Shown piece after piece: positions 1-7,861 of a stretch of 64,000 bases of DNA (positions are counted from its first letter, which is position 1; each line of letters opens with the position of its first letter). Origin of the DNA: Ewingella sp963519305. Its GTDB lineage: Bacteria; Pseudomonadota; Gammaproteobacteria; Enterobacterales; Enterobacteriaceae. The translations under genes and the position numbers were made by a program. The stretch is taken from the NCBI GenBank assembly GCA_963519305.1, contig CAUQMS010000004.1, positions 220,004 through 284,003 on the forward strand, in the 5' to 3' direction. The notes beneath the pieces are model-generated. The model had not been told where the DNA came from and did not search any database. It worked only from the letters and a program-made list of their open reading frames with translations.

Positions 1-1
1 T

Positions 2-1381
2 GCTATCCGCCGCAGTGGATTGCAGGACGGGATGACTATTTCGTTTCACCATGCATTTCGTGGCGGTGACCTGACGCTTAATCAGGTGGTCGACACGCTG
101 GCGGTCATGGGCTTTAAAAACCTTACGCTGGCATCGAGCTCCCTGAGCGACTGCCATGCGCCATTGATCGAACATATCCGTCACGGCGTGATTGGCCTTA
201 TTTACACATCCGGCCTGCGCGGTCCGCTGGCGGAGGCCATTTCGCATGGCGCGTTGCCGGGATTACCGCCGGTACAGATCCACTCCCACGGCGGACGGGT
301 CAATTTGATCGAAAACGGTGAACTGAACATCGACGTGGCGTTTCTCGGGGTTCCGGCCTGCGACATCTTCGGTAATGCCAATGGCTACAGCGGCAACGCG
401 CGCTGCGGTTCGCTGGGCTACGCGCAGGTTGACGCACAGTTTGCGCGTCAGGTGGTGCTGCTTACTGAACAGATTCTGCCCTATCCGCACAACGCCAGTA
501 TTGCGCAGGACAACGTTGACCTGATTGTGCAGGTTGAAAAAGTAGGGGATGCCGAGAAAATCGGTGCTGATGCCACCCGTATGACCAGCAATCCGCGTGA
601 ATTGCTGATCGCCCGCCGCGCGGCCGACGTAATTGTCGCCTCCGGCTATTTCAAACAAGGGTTCTCCCTGCAAACCGGTACCGGTGGCGCGTCGCTGGCC
701 GTCACCCGTTTTCTGGAAAACAGTATGCGCCGTCAGGGCATCACCGCTGGTTTTGCGCTCGGCGGTATCACCGCATCGATTGTCGATTTGCATGAAAAAG
801 GGCTGATCGAACGCCTGCTCGACGTACAAAGTTTTGACCGTCAGGCTGCTGAATCTCTGGCACGCAATCCCGGCCACTATGAAATCAGCGCCAACCAGTA
901 CGCCAACCCGGACTCGAAAGGGGCATCGGTGAAACAGCTCGACGTCGTGGTGCTCAGTGCACTGGAAATCGACACGGGCTTTAATGTCAACGTACTGACC
1001 GGTTCTGACGGCGTGCTGCGCGGAGCGTCCGGCGGCCATTGCGATACCGCCGCCGCCGCCCGTTTAGCCATTATCGTGGCGCCGCTGGTACGTGGCCGAA
1101 TTCCGACGCTGGTGGAGCAGGTTACAACCTGCGTTACGCCGGGTTCCAGTATCGACATTTTGGTCACTGATCACGGTATTGCAGTTAATCCGTCACGACC
1201 CGATTTGACCAAAAGCCTGCAACAGGCCGGGATCAAAACCGTCACCATCGGTTGGCTTTATGAGCGGGCGCGCCTGCTCAGCGGAGAACCTGCGCCGCTG
1301 GCCTTTACCGACCGGGTGGTGGCCGTAGTGCGTTACCGCGACGGTTCGATTATCGATGTCGTTCATCAGATTGAGGAGTAG
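2..1381 (+). CDS. citF: Citrate lyase alpha subunit (citrate CoA-transferase), 5'-truncated by window edge
   Basis: The alpha subunit of citrate lyase moves CoA/ACP thioester between acetyl and citryl groups before the beta subunit splits citrate into oxaloacetate and acetate. The frame is open from base 2 and runs into the recognisable CitF core (DGMTISFHH near the start, then GGITASIVDLHEKG and GASGGHCDTA), so the beginning of the gene is outside the window. About 460 residues are present against roughly 510 in the family. The TTG near base 20 is only an internal codon. citX follows after 2 bases, as in the E. coli order citF-citX-citG-citT. Identification is by recognised family sequence and synteny. 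Confidence 0.96.
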   Translation, partial: AIRRSGLQDGMTISFHHAFRGGDLTLNQVVDTLAVMGFKNLTLASSSLSDCHAPLIEHIRHGVIGLIYTSGLRGPLAEAISHGALPGLPPVQIHSHGGRVNLIENGELNIDVAFLGVPACDIFGNANGYSGNARCGSLGYAQVDAQFARQVVLLTEQILPYPHNASIAQDNVDLIVQVEKVGDAEKIGADATRMTSNPRELLIARRAADVIVASGYFKQGFSLQTGTGGASLAVTRFLENSMRRQGITAGFALGGITASIVDLHEKGLIERLLDVQSFDRQAAESLARNPGHYEISANQYANPDSKGASVKQLDVVVLSALEIDTGFNVNVLTGSDGVLRGASGGHCDTAAAARLAIIVAPLVRGRIPTLVEQVTTCVTPGSSIDILVTDHGIAVNPSRPDLTKSLQQAGIKTVTIGWLYERARLLSGEPAPLAFTDRVVAVVRYRDGSIIDVVHQIEE

Positions 1382-1383
1382 CC

Positions 1384-1929
1384 ATGCACGCTGTCTCCCC
1401 GTTATTGGCCGCTAACCGCGCCGTCAGTTTGCCGGAACTTCTTTCAAGCCGTGAATCTCGTCAGACCCGGCAGCGGGCGTGGCTGGCGCGCCATCAGTGC
1501 ACGTTAATTTCCCTGACGATGGTGATGCCGGGCGCTGTAAAAGACACCGCGCTTTGCAGGGAACTGTTTTGTCTCGCCTGGCAGACGCTGGAAACGTTGA
1601 GCCAGAAGCAAGGCTGGTCGTGGCTGGCGTGGCGCTGTTTGCCGCAGGAGACCGGCAGCGAAGGGCTGATCGCCCTCGACGTTCCGGCACGGGAAGTCAA
1701 ACAGGCGACGCTGGAATTGGAAGAGAACCAGCCGCTGGGCCGCCTGTGGGACATTGACGTGCTCGACGCCAGTGGCGCGATATTGTCGCGCCGGGATTTC
1801 GGCCTGCCGGCCCGCCCTTGTCTTATCTGCCCGCAACCCGCCGCTCTCTGTGCCCGTGAACAAAAGCACAGCACGGCAGAACTGCTCAGCCGGATGGAGT
1901 CGATGCTAAATGCCGCAGTGCAAGGATAA
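1384..1929 (+). CDS. citX: Apo-citrate lyase phosphoribosyl-dephospho-CoA transferase CitX
   Basis: CitX attaches the phosphoribosyl-dephospho-CoA prosthetic group, made by CitG, to the acyl carrier subunit of citrate lyase. The 181-residue product has the normal family length and the conserved arginine/cysteine-rich part near FGLPARPCLICPQPA, with LLSRMESML at the C-terminus. The ATG lies 2 bases after the citF stop, and its 3' end overlaps citG by 20 bases, so the three genes are probably translated together. Function follows from the family and from its place in the operon. Confidence 0.95.
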   Translation: MHAVSPLLAANRAVSLPELLSSRESRQTRQRAWLARHQCTLISLTMVMPGAVKDTALCRELFCLAWQTLETLSQKQGWSWLAWRCLPQETGSEGLIALDVPAREVKQATLELEENQPLGRLWDIDVLDASGAILSRRDFGLPARPCLICPQPAALCAREQKHSTAELLSRMESMLNAAVQG

Positions 1930-2788
1930 AGAGACCGCCCAGGTCATTGATGTGAAAGCTAAATGGGCTGCACTGGCGTATCAGGCATTGCTGCATGAAG
2001 TCAATCTGACGCCTAAACCGGGTCTGGTCGATCGCGCAAATAACGGTGCGCATCAGGACATGAACTTGCAGGATTTCTACCGCAGCGCAGACGCGATTGC
2101 ACCCTGGTTCGCCCGTTTTATGGCCGAAGGCGAAGAGAGTTACCAGCGACCGGCGGGCGAAATATTACGCCGTCTGCGTCCGTTGGGGCTGGGCTGCGAA
2201 AACGCCATGTTTGCGGCGACCCGTGGCGTGAATACCCATAAAGGTACGGTATTTTCCATGGGGCTGCTTTGCTGTGCACTGGGGCGTTTACACCGCCAGG
2301 GGCACGTCATTACTGCGGCTGCGCTTTGCCGTGAAGTGGCTCTTTTTTGTCAGGATCTGGTTGAAAAAGAGCTGTCCGGTACACCGGTTTTATCACAGCA
2401 GACTGCCGGACAGCGGCTGTTTCATCTTCACGGGCTGACCGGCGCGCGTGGTGAAGCACAGTCCGGCTTTGCCACGGTGCTGACCCTCAGCCTGCCGTTT
2501 TACCGGCGGATGACCGGGCAGGGGAAATCGCAGGAGCAGGCGCTGAGCCAGACGCTGTTGCTGCTGATGAGCCTGAATGCGGACACCAACGTGGTGTCAC
2601 GCGGCGCAATGTCTGGGCTGACGTGGCTGCAACGACGCGCCCACGAAGTGCTGCGGGCCTGCCGCCAAAAATCACCGACGCCTTTATTGCAGCAATTTGA
2701 TGAGCAATGTATCTCCCGCAATCTCAGCCCCGGTGGCAGTGCTGACTTACTGATTCTTACATGGTTTTTGGCACAGTTTCCGGAATAA
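1910..2788 (+). CDS. citG: Triphosphoribosyl-dephospho-CoA synthase CitG
   Basis: CitG condenses ATP with dephospho-CoA to make the precursor of the citrate lyase prosthetic group. Family landmarks are visible: EVNLTPKPGLVDR near residue 35, GVNTHKGTVFSMGLL near 105, LTGARGEAQSGF near 180, NADTNVVSRG near 220 and NLSPGGSADLLILTW at the end. At 292 residues it is full length. The start inside citX gives a 20-base overlap; a GTG near base 1951 is an alternative start that would avoid the overlap and still keep the core. Confidence 0.95.
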   Translation: MPQCKDKETAQVIDVKAKWAALAYQALLHEVNLTPKPGLVDRANNGAHQDMNLQDFYRSADAIAPWFARFMAEGEESYQRPAGEILRRLRPLGLGCENAMFAATRGVNTHKGTVFSMGLLCCALGRLHRQGHVITAAALCREVALFCQDLVEKELSGTPVLSQQTAGQRLFHLHGLTGARGEAQSGFATVLTLSLPFYRRMTGQGKSQEQALSQTLLLLMSLNADTNVVSRGAMSGLTWLQRRAHEVLRACRQKSPTPLLQQFDEQCISRNLSPGGSADLLILTWFLAQFPE

Positions 2789-2848
2789 AAATCTAAAAAA
2801 GTTTCGTCAGTTTTATTCACTTTAACCCGTTCTTACAGGAGACCATTG

Positions 2849-4312
2849 ATGGTCATTTCAAAGGAATTTATCGGAAAAGCACTGATGCCGCTGGTGGTAC
2901 TGGCGGTATTGCTGTGTATCCCAGTGCCGGACGGAATGCCGCCGCAGGCGTGGCGCTATTTTGCGATTTTCGTCGCCATGATTGTCGGGATGATCCTCGA
3001 GCCGATTCCGGCGACGGCGATCAGTTTCATTGCCATGACGGTGTGCGTTATCGGGTCCAACTGGGTGCTGTTCGATGCCAAAGAGCTGGCGGATCCTAAT
3101 TTTGAAGCCGGGAAACAGGCGCTGAAGTGGGGACTGGCGGGGTTCTCCAGTACCACGGTCTGGCTGGTGTTCGGGGCATTTATTTTTGCATTGGGCTATG
3201 AAGCGACCGGTCTGGGCCGACGCATCGCGCTGATTATGGTCAAGTTTATGGGTAAACGTACTCTGACGCTCGGCTACGCGATTGTCATTATCGATATTCT
3301 GCTGGCCCCGTTTACGCCATCCAATACCGCGCGTACCGGCGGTACCGTTTTCCCGGTGGTGAAAAACTTGCCTGCGCTGTTTGAGTCGTACCCCAATGAC
3401 CCCTCTTCGCGGCGTATCGGCGGGTATCTGATGTGGATGATGGTGATCAGTACCAGCCTCAGCTCCTCGATGTTCATTACCGGCGCAGCGCCTAACGTGC
3501 TGGGCGTGGAGTTCGTCAGTAAAATTGCCGGTGTTCACATTGGCTGGATGCAGTGGTTTCTGGCGTTTCTGCCGGTCGGTTTGATTTTACTGATCGTGGC
3601 ACCCTGGTTGTCTTACGTCCTGTACAAACCGGGCGTGACGAAAAGTAATGAGGTCGCCGTCTGGGCCGTTGGCGCGCTTAAAGAGATGGGCGGGCTGACC
3701 AAAAAGGAGCTGACGCTGATTGTTCTGGTGTTGTTTAGCCTCTGTTTATGGGTATTTGGCACTAACTTTATTGACGCCACTGCCGTCGGCCTGCTGGCCG
3801 TTGCGCTGATGTTGATCCTGCACGTCGTGGCATGGAAAGATATCACCAAATATTCGAGTGCATGGAATACGCTGGTCAATCTTGCCACGCTGGTGGTCAT
3901 GGCAAACGGCCTTACCCGTTCGGGCTTTATCAAATGGTTTGCTGACACCATGAGCCATCACCTCAGCGGTTTCTCACCGAGTGCCACCGTCGTGGCGTTG
4001 GTGCTGGTGTTCTACTTCTCTCACTATCTGTTTGCCAGCCTGTCAGCACACACCGCGACGATGATGCCGGTGATTCTGGCCGTGGCGATGGGTTTACCGG
4101 GCCTGCCGATGGCAGAACTGTCGATGCTGCTGGTGTTGTCGATTGGTATCATGGGTGTACTGACGCCTTATGCGACCGGCCCTGGTGTGATTATCTATGG
4201 CTGCGGCTATGTTAAATCCAAAGATTACTGGCGTCTTGGCGGGATCATGGGCGTGCTCTACATATCCATGTTACTGCTGGTAGGCTGGCCGTTGATGAGA
4301 CTGTGGATGTAA
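2849..4312 (+). CDS. citT: Citrate/dicarboxylate antiporter of the DASS family (CitT-like)
   Basis: An inner-membrane carrier of about 487 residues with roughly a dozen hydrophobic segments. In E. coli CitT exchanges external citrate for internal succinate during anaerobic citrate fermentation. Family signatures are LAPFTPSNTARTGG near residue 155, SSSMFITGAAPN near 205 and SHYLFASLSAHTATM near 395. The ATG at 2849 is preferred over the TTG at 2846 because AGGAGA (2837-2842) sits 6 bases upstream. It ends the citF-citX-citG-citT series and is followed by a terminator. Substrate preference among citrate, tartrate and succinate is inferred from context. Confidence 0.92.
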   Translation: MVISKEFIGKALMPLVVLAVLLCIPVPDGMPPQAWRYFAIFVAMIVGMILEPIPATAISFIAMTVCVIGSNWVLFDAKELADPNFEAGKQALKWGLAGFSSTTVWLVFGAFIFALGYEATGLGRRIALIMVKFMGKRTLTLGYAIVIIDILLAPFTPSNTARTGGTVFPVVKNLPALFESYPNDPSSRRIGGYLMWMMVISTSLSSSMFITGAAPNVLGVEFVSKIAGVHIGWMQWFLAFLPVGLILLIVAPWLSYVLYKPGVTKSNEVAVWAVGALKEMGGLTKKELTLIVLVLFSLCLWVFGTNFIDATAVGLLAVALMLILHVVAWKDITKYSSAWNTLVNLATLVVMANGLTRSGFIKWFADTMSHHLSGFSPSATVVALVLVFYFSHYLFASLSAHTATMMPVILAVAMGLPGLPMAELSMLLVLSIGIMGVLTPYATGPGVIIYGCGYVKSKDYWRLGGIMGVLYISMLLLVGWPLMRLWM

Positions 4313-4342
4313 TCACTCATCGTCAAAATATCAGTTTGAACA

Positions 4343-4369
4343 AGCGGAGCTTAGCCTCCGCTTTTTTTA
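4343..4369 (+). terminator. Rho-independent terminator after citT
   Basis: Perfect 7-bp stem AGCGGAG/CTCCGCT with a 6-base loop, followed by a run of seven T. It lies 30 bases after the citT stop and closes the citrate operon. Confidence 0.9.
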
Positions 4370-4467
4370 TGAATTTTTTGGTAATACACCTTAACGGGTT
4401 GTTACTTCACTTCGATTCGTTCCCGCCGTGACATCCTGTACTCTTGATAGTTCCCGCATATCGCATT

Positions 4468-4480
4468 GATAATTATTATC
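4468..4480. promoter_or_regulatory. Fur box upstream of the siderophore uptake locus
   Basis: GATAAT-T-ATTATC is a perfect 6-1-6 palindrome matching the Fur consensus. It overlaps a possible -35 (TTGATA, 4466-4471) that is followed 17 bases later by TATTGT (4489-4494). It lies about 50 bases before the binding-protein gene, so iron-replete repression is expected. The match is seen; the regulation is inferred. Confidence 0.82.
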
Positions 4481-4532
4481 GTTTCCATTATTGTTATGCC
4501 CTCTTCAGGGAACGTAAAGGAATCGCAAGAAG

Positions 4533-5699
4533 ATGATTATGCGGAGAAAAAGCAGCAACAGATTTTTAACTGGCGCGGCGCTTAGCGTGATGTTGGGGCT
4601 GTTTAGCGCGGAGTCGCTGGCAGTTACCGTCACAGATATTGCCGGACGTACGGTCACCGTGCCGGATAATGTAAAACGTATTGTGCTCGGCGAAGGGCGT
4701 TTATTCTTCGCATTGTCCTTGCTGGAAGGGCAGAAGCCCTTTGACCGTATTGTCGGCTGGCAGGGGGATTTCCGTAAACTCGACCCGCAAACTTACGCCG
4801 TCTACAAAGCCAAATTCCCGCAGATTGATGCTATTCCGCTGATTGGCAACACCAGTGCCGACAGTATCAGCCCGGAAAAAGTGCTGACGTTAAATCCGCA
4901 GGTAGCGATATTTGGTTTATCGGGCCACGGGCCGGGTAAAGAGAGCGCGCTGGTAGGGCAGCTGCAAAAAGCCGGTGTGCCTGTGGTGTTTGTCGATTTC
5001 CGCACCTCACCGCTGAAAAATACCCTGCCGAGCATGGAATTACTGGGTAAAGTGCTGAACCGCGAGAAGCAGGCACAGGACTATATCAAGTTCTATCAGG
5101 AGAATATCCGCCGCGTCACCGATGTGACCCAGGATATTCCTGAGCAGGATAAACCTAAGGTATTTATCGAGCTGCGTGCGTCCACCGCAGATGACTGCTG
5201 CCGCTCGGCCGGTAACGGGAATATGGGTGACTTTATCGATCTGGCCGGTGGGGCTAATATTGCCAAACCGTTGCTGCCGGGCCCGCTGGGGCAGGTCAAT
5301 CTGGAAAAAGTGATCGCCTCGCAGCCGGATGTCTATATCGCCAGCGGTGGCTCGGCGCCGCAGAAAGCCGGTGACGCCAACCCGCCGGCCAGCCTGATTC
5401 TTGGCGCGCAGGTTACGCCACAGCAGGCGCAAACCAGTCTCACGCCGCTGCTCAAACGCAAAGGCATCTCCACGCTCAAGGCGGTGGAAGAGGGGCGCAG
5501 TTACGGTATCTGGCACAATTATTACAACTCGCCGTACAACGTGATGGCAGTGCAGGCGTTTGCCAAATGGTTCTATCCGCAGAAGTTTGCCGATCTGGAT
5601 CCTGAGCAAACCCAGAAACAGATGTACCAACAGTTCCTGGCCGTAGAGCCGACAGGTACCTACTGGACCAATGCGAAAAAAACGGAAAATACGCAGTAG
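4533..5699 (+). CDS. Periplasmic iron-siderophore ABC transporter substrate-binding protein
   Basis: A 388-residue exported protein with a basic start and hydrophobic signal peptide ending near AESLA, then the typical start of a class III (FepB/FhuD-like) binding protein, VTDIAGRTVTVPDNVKRIV. It would carry a ferric siderophore, or another iron or cobalt chelate, to the permease encoded next. An ADDCCRSAGNGN stretch with a vicinal cysteine pair lies near residue 225; its role is unknown to me. A Fur box precedes the gene, and permease, ATPase and TonB-receptor genes follow on the same strand. The exact ligand cannot be read from the sequence. Confidence 0.88.
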   Translation: MIMRRKSSNRFLTGAALSVMLGLFSAESLAVTVTDIAGRTVTVPDNVKRIVLGEGRLFFALSLLEGQKPFDRIVGWQGDFRKLDPQTYAVYKAKFPQIDAIPLIGNTSADSISPEKVLTLNPQVAIFGLSGHGPGKESALVGQLQKAGVPVVFVDFRTSPLKNTLPSMELLGKVLNREKQAQDYIKFYQENIRRVTDVTQDIPEQDKPKVFIELRASTADDCCRSAGNGNMGDFIDLAGGANIAKPLLPGPLGQVNLEKVIASQPDVYIASGGSAPQKAGDANPPASLILGAQVTPQQAQTSLTPLLKRKGISTLKAVEEGRSYGIWHNYYNSPYNVMAVQAFAKWFYPQKFADLDPEQTQKQMYQQFLAVEPTGTYWTNAKKTENTQ

Positions 5700-5742
5700 T
5701 CCGCTGTGTGTTTGTTTATAAATTAATGAGATGTAAAGACAC

Positions 5743-6825
5743 ATGAGCGCAACCACCGATCCCTTACTGACGGACAGTCCGCACGCTGATAACAGCGTGA
5801 TGGGCCGGTACCAGAGTATCGTCCGCCGCCGCCTGCTGCTAATGCTGGTACTGGTGATGGCGATTATCGCATCACTGATTATCGACTTCATTATGGGGCC
5901 GTCGGGGTTGTCGCTTCACACGCTGTGGCAAACGCTGTTTGACTCAGCATCGGCAGACGCCGGCACCCGCGTCATTGTCTGGGACATCCGCCTGCCGTAC
6001 GCGTTGATGGCAATTGCCGTTGGCATGTCGCTGGGTCTGGCCGGGGCTGAGATGCAAACCATCCTCAACAACCCGCTGGCTTCACCGTTTACGCTTGGCG
6101 TCTCATCCGCTGCGGCCTTTGGTGCGGCGCTGGCGATTGTGCTTGGCATCGGGATTCCGGGGGTGCCGGATCAGTGGTTCATCTCCGCCAATGCCTTTAT
6201 CTTTGCTTTACTGGCGGCACTGATGCTTGACGGCATCACGCGCTGGACGCGTGTCGCCAGTTCTGGCGTGGTGCTGTTCGGTATTGCTCTGGTCTTTACC
6301 TTCAATGCGCTGGTTTCCCTGATGCAATTTATTGCTACCGAAGATACCTTACAGGGGCTGGTGTTTTGGACCATGGGCAGCCTGGCGCGGGCATCCTGGG
6401 TCAAACTTGGGGTGATGCTACTGGCCTTCTTCGTGCTACTGCCGTGGTCAATGATGAGTGCGTGGAAGCTGACGGCGCTGCGTCTGGGCGAAGATCGCGC
6501 CATCAGTTTTGGTATCGATGTGCGCCGTTTGCGCCTTGGTACTTTGCTGCGTATCAGTATTCTCTCTGCGCTGGCGGTTGCCTTCGTTGGTCCGATTGGT
6601 TTTATCGGTCTGGTGGCACCCCACATCGCCCGCCTGATGTTTGGTGAAGATCATCGTTTCTACCTGCCAGCCAGTGCGCTGATTGGTGCGCTGGTGCTGT
6701 CGATGGCCTCCGTGGCGTCGAAAAATCTGGTGCCGGGGGTCATTATTCCGGTGGGCATCGTGACGTCGCTGGTTGGCGTGCCGTTCTTCCTGAGTATTAT
6801 TCTGCGCCACCGGGGGAATGTCTGA
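5743..6825 (+). CDS. FecCD-type iron-siderophore ABC transporter permease
   Basis: A 360-residue inner-membrane protein with about ten hydrophobic helices and the FecCD/BtuC hallmarks GAEMQTILNNPLASPFTLGVSS near residue 97 and VGPIGFIGLVAPHIAR near 285. Such permeases normally act as homodimers, or as heterodimers with a second permease. Only one permease gene is present here, which points to a homodimer. Its stop overlaps the ATPase start by one base (TGATG), indicating coupled translation. Confidence 0.92.
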   Translation: MSATTDPLLTDSPHADNSVMGRYQSIVRRRLLLMLVLVMAIIASLIIDFIMGPSGLSLHTLWQTLFDSASADAGTRVIVWDIRLPYALMAIAVGMSLGLAGAEMQTILNNPLASPFTLGVSSAAAFGAALAIVLGIGIPGVPDQWFISANAFIFALLAALMLDGITRWTRVASSGVVLFGIALVFTFNALVSLMQFIATEDTLQGLVFWTMGSLARASWVKLGVMLLAFFVLLPWSMMSAWKLTALRLGEDRAISFGIDVRRLRLGTLLRISILSALAVAFVGPIGFIGLVAPHIARLMFGEDHRFYLPASALIGALVLSMASVASKNLVPGVIIPVGIVTSLVGVPFFLSIILRHRGNV

Positions 6826-7661
6826 TGTCCGCTGTACTGCAATTCAAAGCCAAAACCAGCCTGCACTCGGCAACACAGGGGCTGCAAATCCGCGACTTCA
6901 ACGCCGGTTACCCCAAGCGTCCGGTCATTCGCCATCTCAATGTGCCGATGCTACCCCGCGGAAAAATTACCGTTCTGCTCGGCCCGAACGGCAGCGGGAA
7001 ATCCACGCTGCTGCGCTCGCTCGCCGGACTTAACCGCGCTGAAGGGCAGCTGATCCTCGACGGTCATGACCTGATGCCGATGCCGTTCGCCCGCCGCGCA
7101 GAACAGGTGGTGTACCTGCCACAGTCTTTGCCTGCGGGTGTACATTTGCACGTACTGGAATCGATTATCGTGGCCCAGCGCGCGTCCGGCAATCCCAGCA
7201 AACAGGCCGAAACCACTGAACAGGTGATGGTGCTGCTGCAACAGCTGGGTATCGAACATCTGGCGCTCAGCTATCTCGACCAGCTCTCCGGCGGACAGAA
7301 ACAGCTGGTGGGGTTGGCGCAGTCGCTTATCCGCCAGCCGTCATTACTGCTGCTGGATGAACCGCTGTCGGCACTGGATTTGAACTACCAGTTCCACGTG
7401 ATGGATCTGGTTCGCAAAGAGACGCAAAAACGCAATATCGTCACCGTGGTGGTGGTCCATGACATCAACATCGCGCTGCGCCACGGCGATTGCGTCCTGA
7501 TGCTCAAGGACGGCAATCTGATTGCCAACGGAGAGCCTGAAGAGGTGATCACCCCGGAAAGTCTGGCGCGCGTTTACGGCGTGCGCGGACGTATTGAACG
7601 CTGCTCGCAGGGAACGCCGCAAATATTGATCGACGGACTGGTCGGCGACCCTTCTATCTAA
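6825..7661 (+). CDS. Iron-siderophore ABC transporter ATP-binding protein
   Basis: A 278-residue ABC ATPase of the FepC/FecE type. Walker A is GPNGSGKST near residue 52, the ABC signature is LSGGQKQL near 155, Walker B is LLLLDEP with the following SALD loop near 175, and the switch histidine is in VVVHD near 210. It powers uptake through the FecCD-type permease encoded immediately upstream. The start is fixed by the TGATG overlap. Confidence 0.93.
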   Translation: MSAVLQFKAKTSLHSATQGLQIRDFNAGYPKRPVIRHLNVPMLPRGKITVLLGPNGSGKSTLLRSLAGLNRAEGQLILDGHDLMPMPFARRAEQVVYLPQSLPAGVHLHVLESIIVAQRASGNPSKQAETTEQVMVLLQQLGIEHLALSYLDQLSGGQKQLVGLAQSLIRQPSLLLLDEPLSALDLNYQFHVMDLVRKETQKRNIVTVVVVHDINIALRHGDCVLMLKDGNLIANGEPEEVITPESLARVYGVRGRIERCSQGTPQILIDGLVGDPSI

Positions 7662-7861
7662 AGATACCCGTCAGCCTTTAAGACTTTTATAAATAGCCGG
7701 GCCGCCAATGCAGCGGTCCCGCATTTCAACTTGTGAGCCTGAAATTAAAAAATCATCCGACAAATCCGGCGGCATCTGCTCGCGCTAAATTCAGGGATTT
7801 GACGGAATTTTGCTTACGACCACCGCATGAGCGGGGTTGTTTTTATCTCATGGAGAGAAAC

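Noticed and set aside
263..1039. 258-codon frame antisense to citF
   Set aside because: A shadow of the real citF gene caused by high GC third positions.
7733..7861. Upstream extension of the TonB-dependent receptor
   Set aside because: The extra 43 residues are not signal-like and the ATG at 7862 has a good ribosome site and is followed by a signal peptide.
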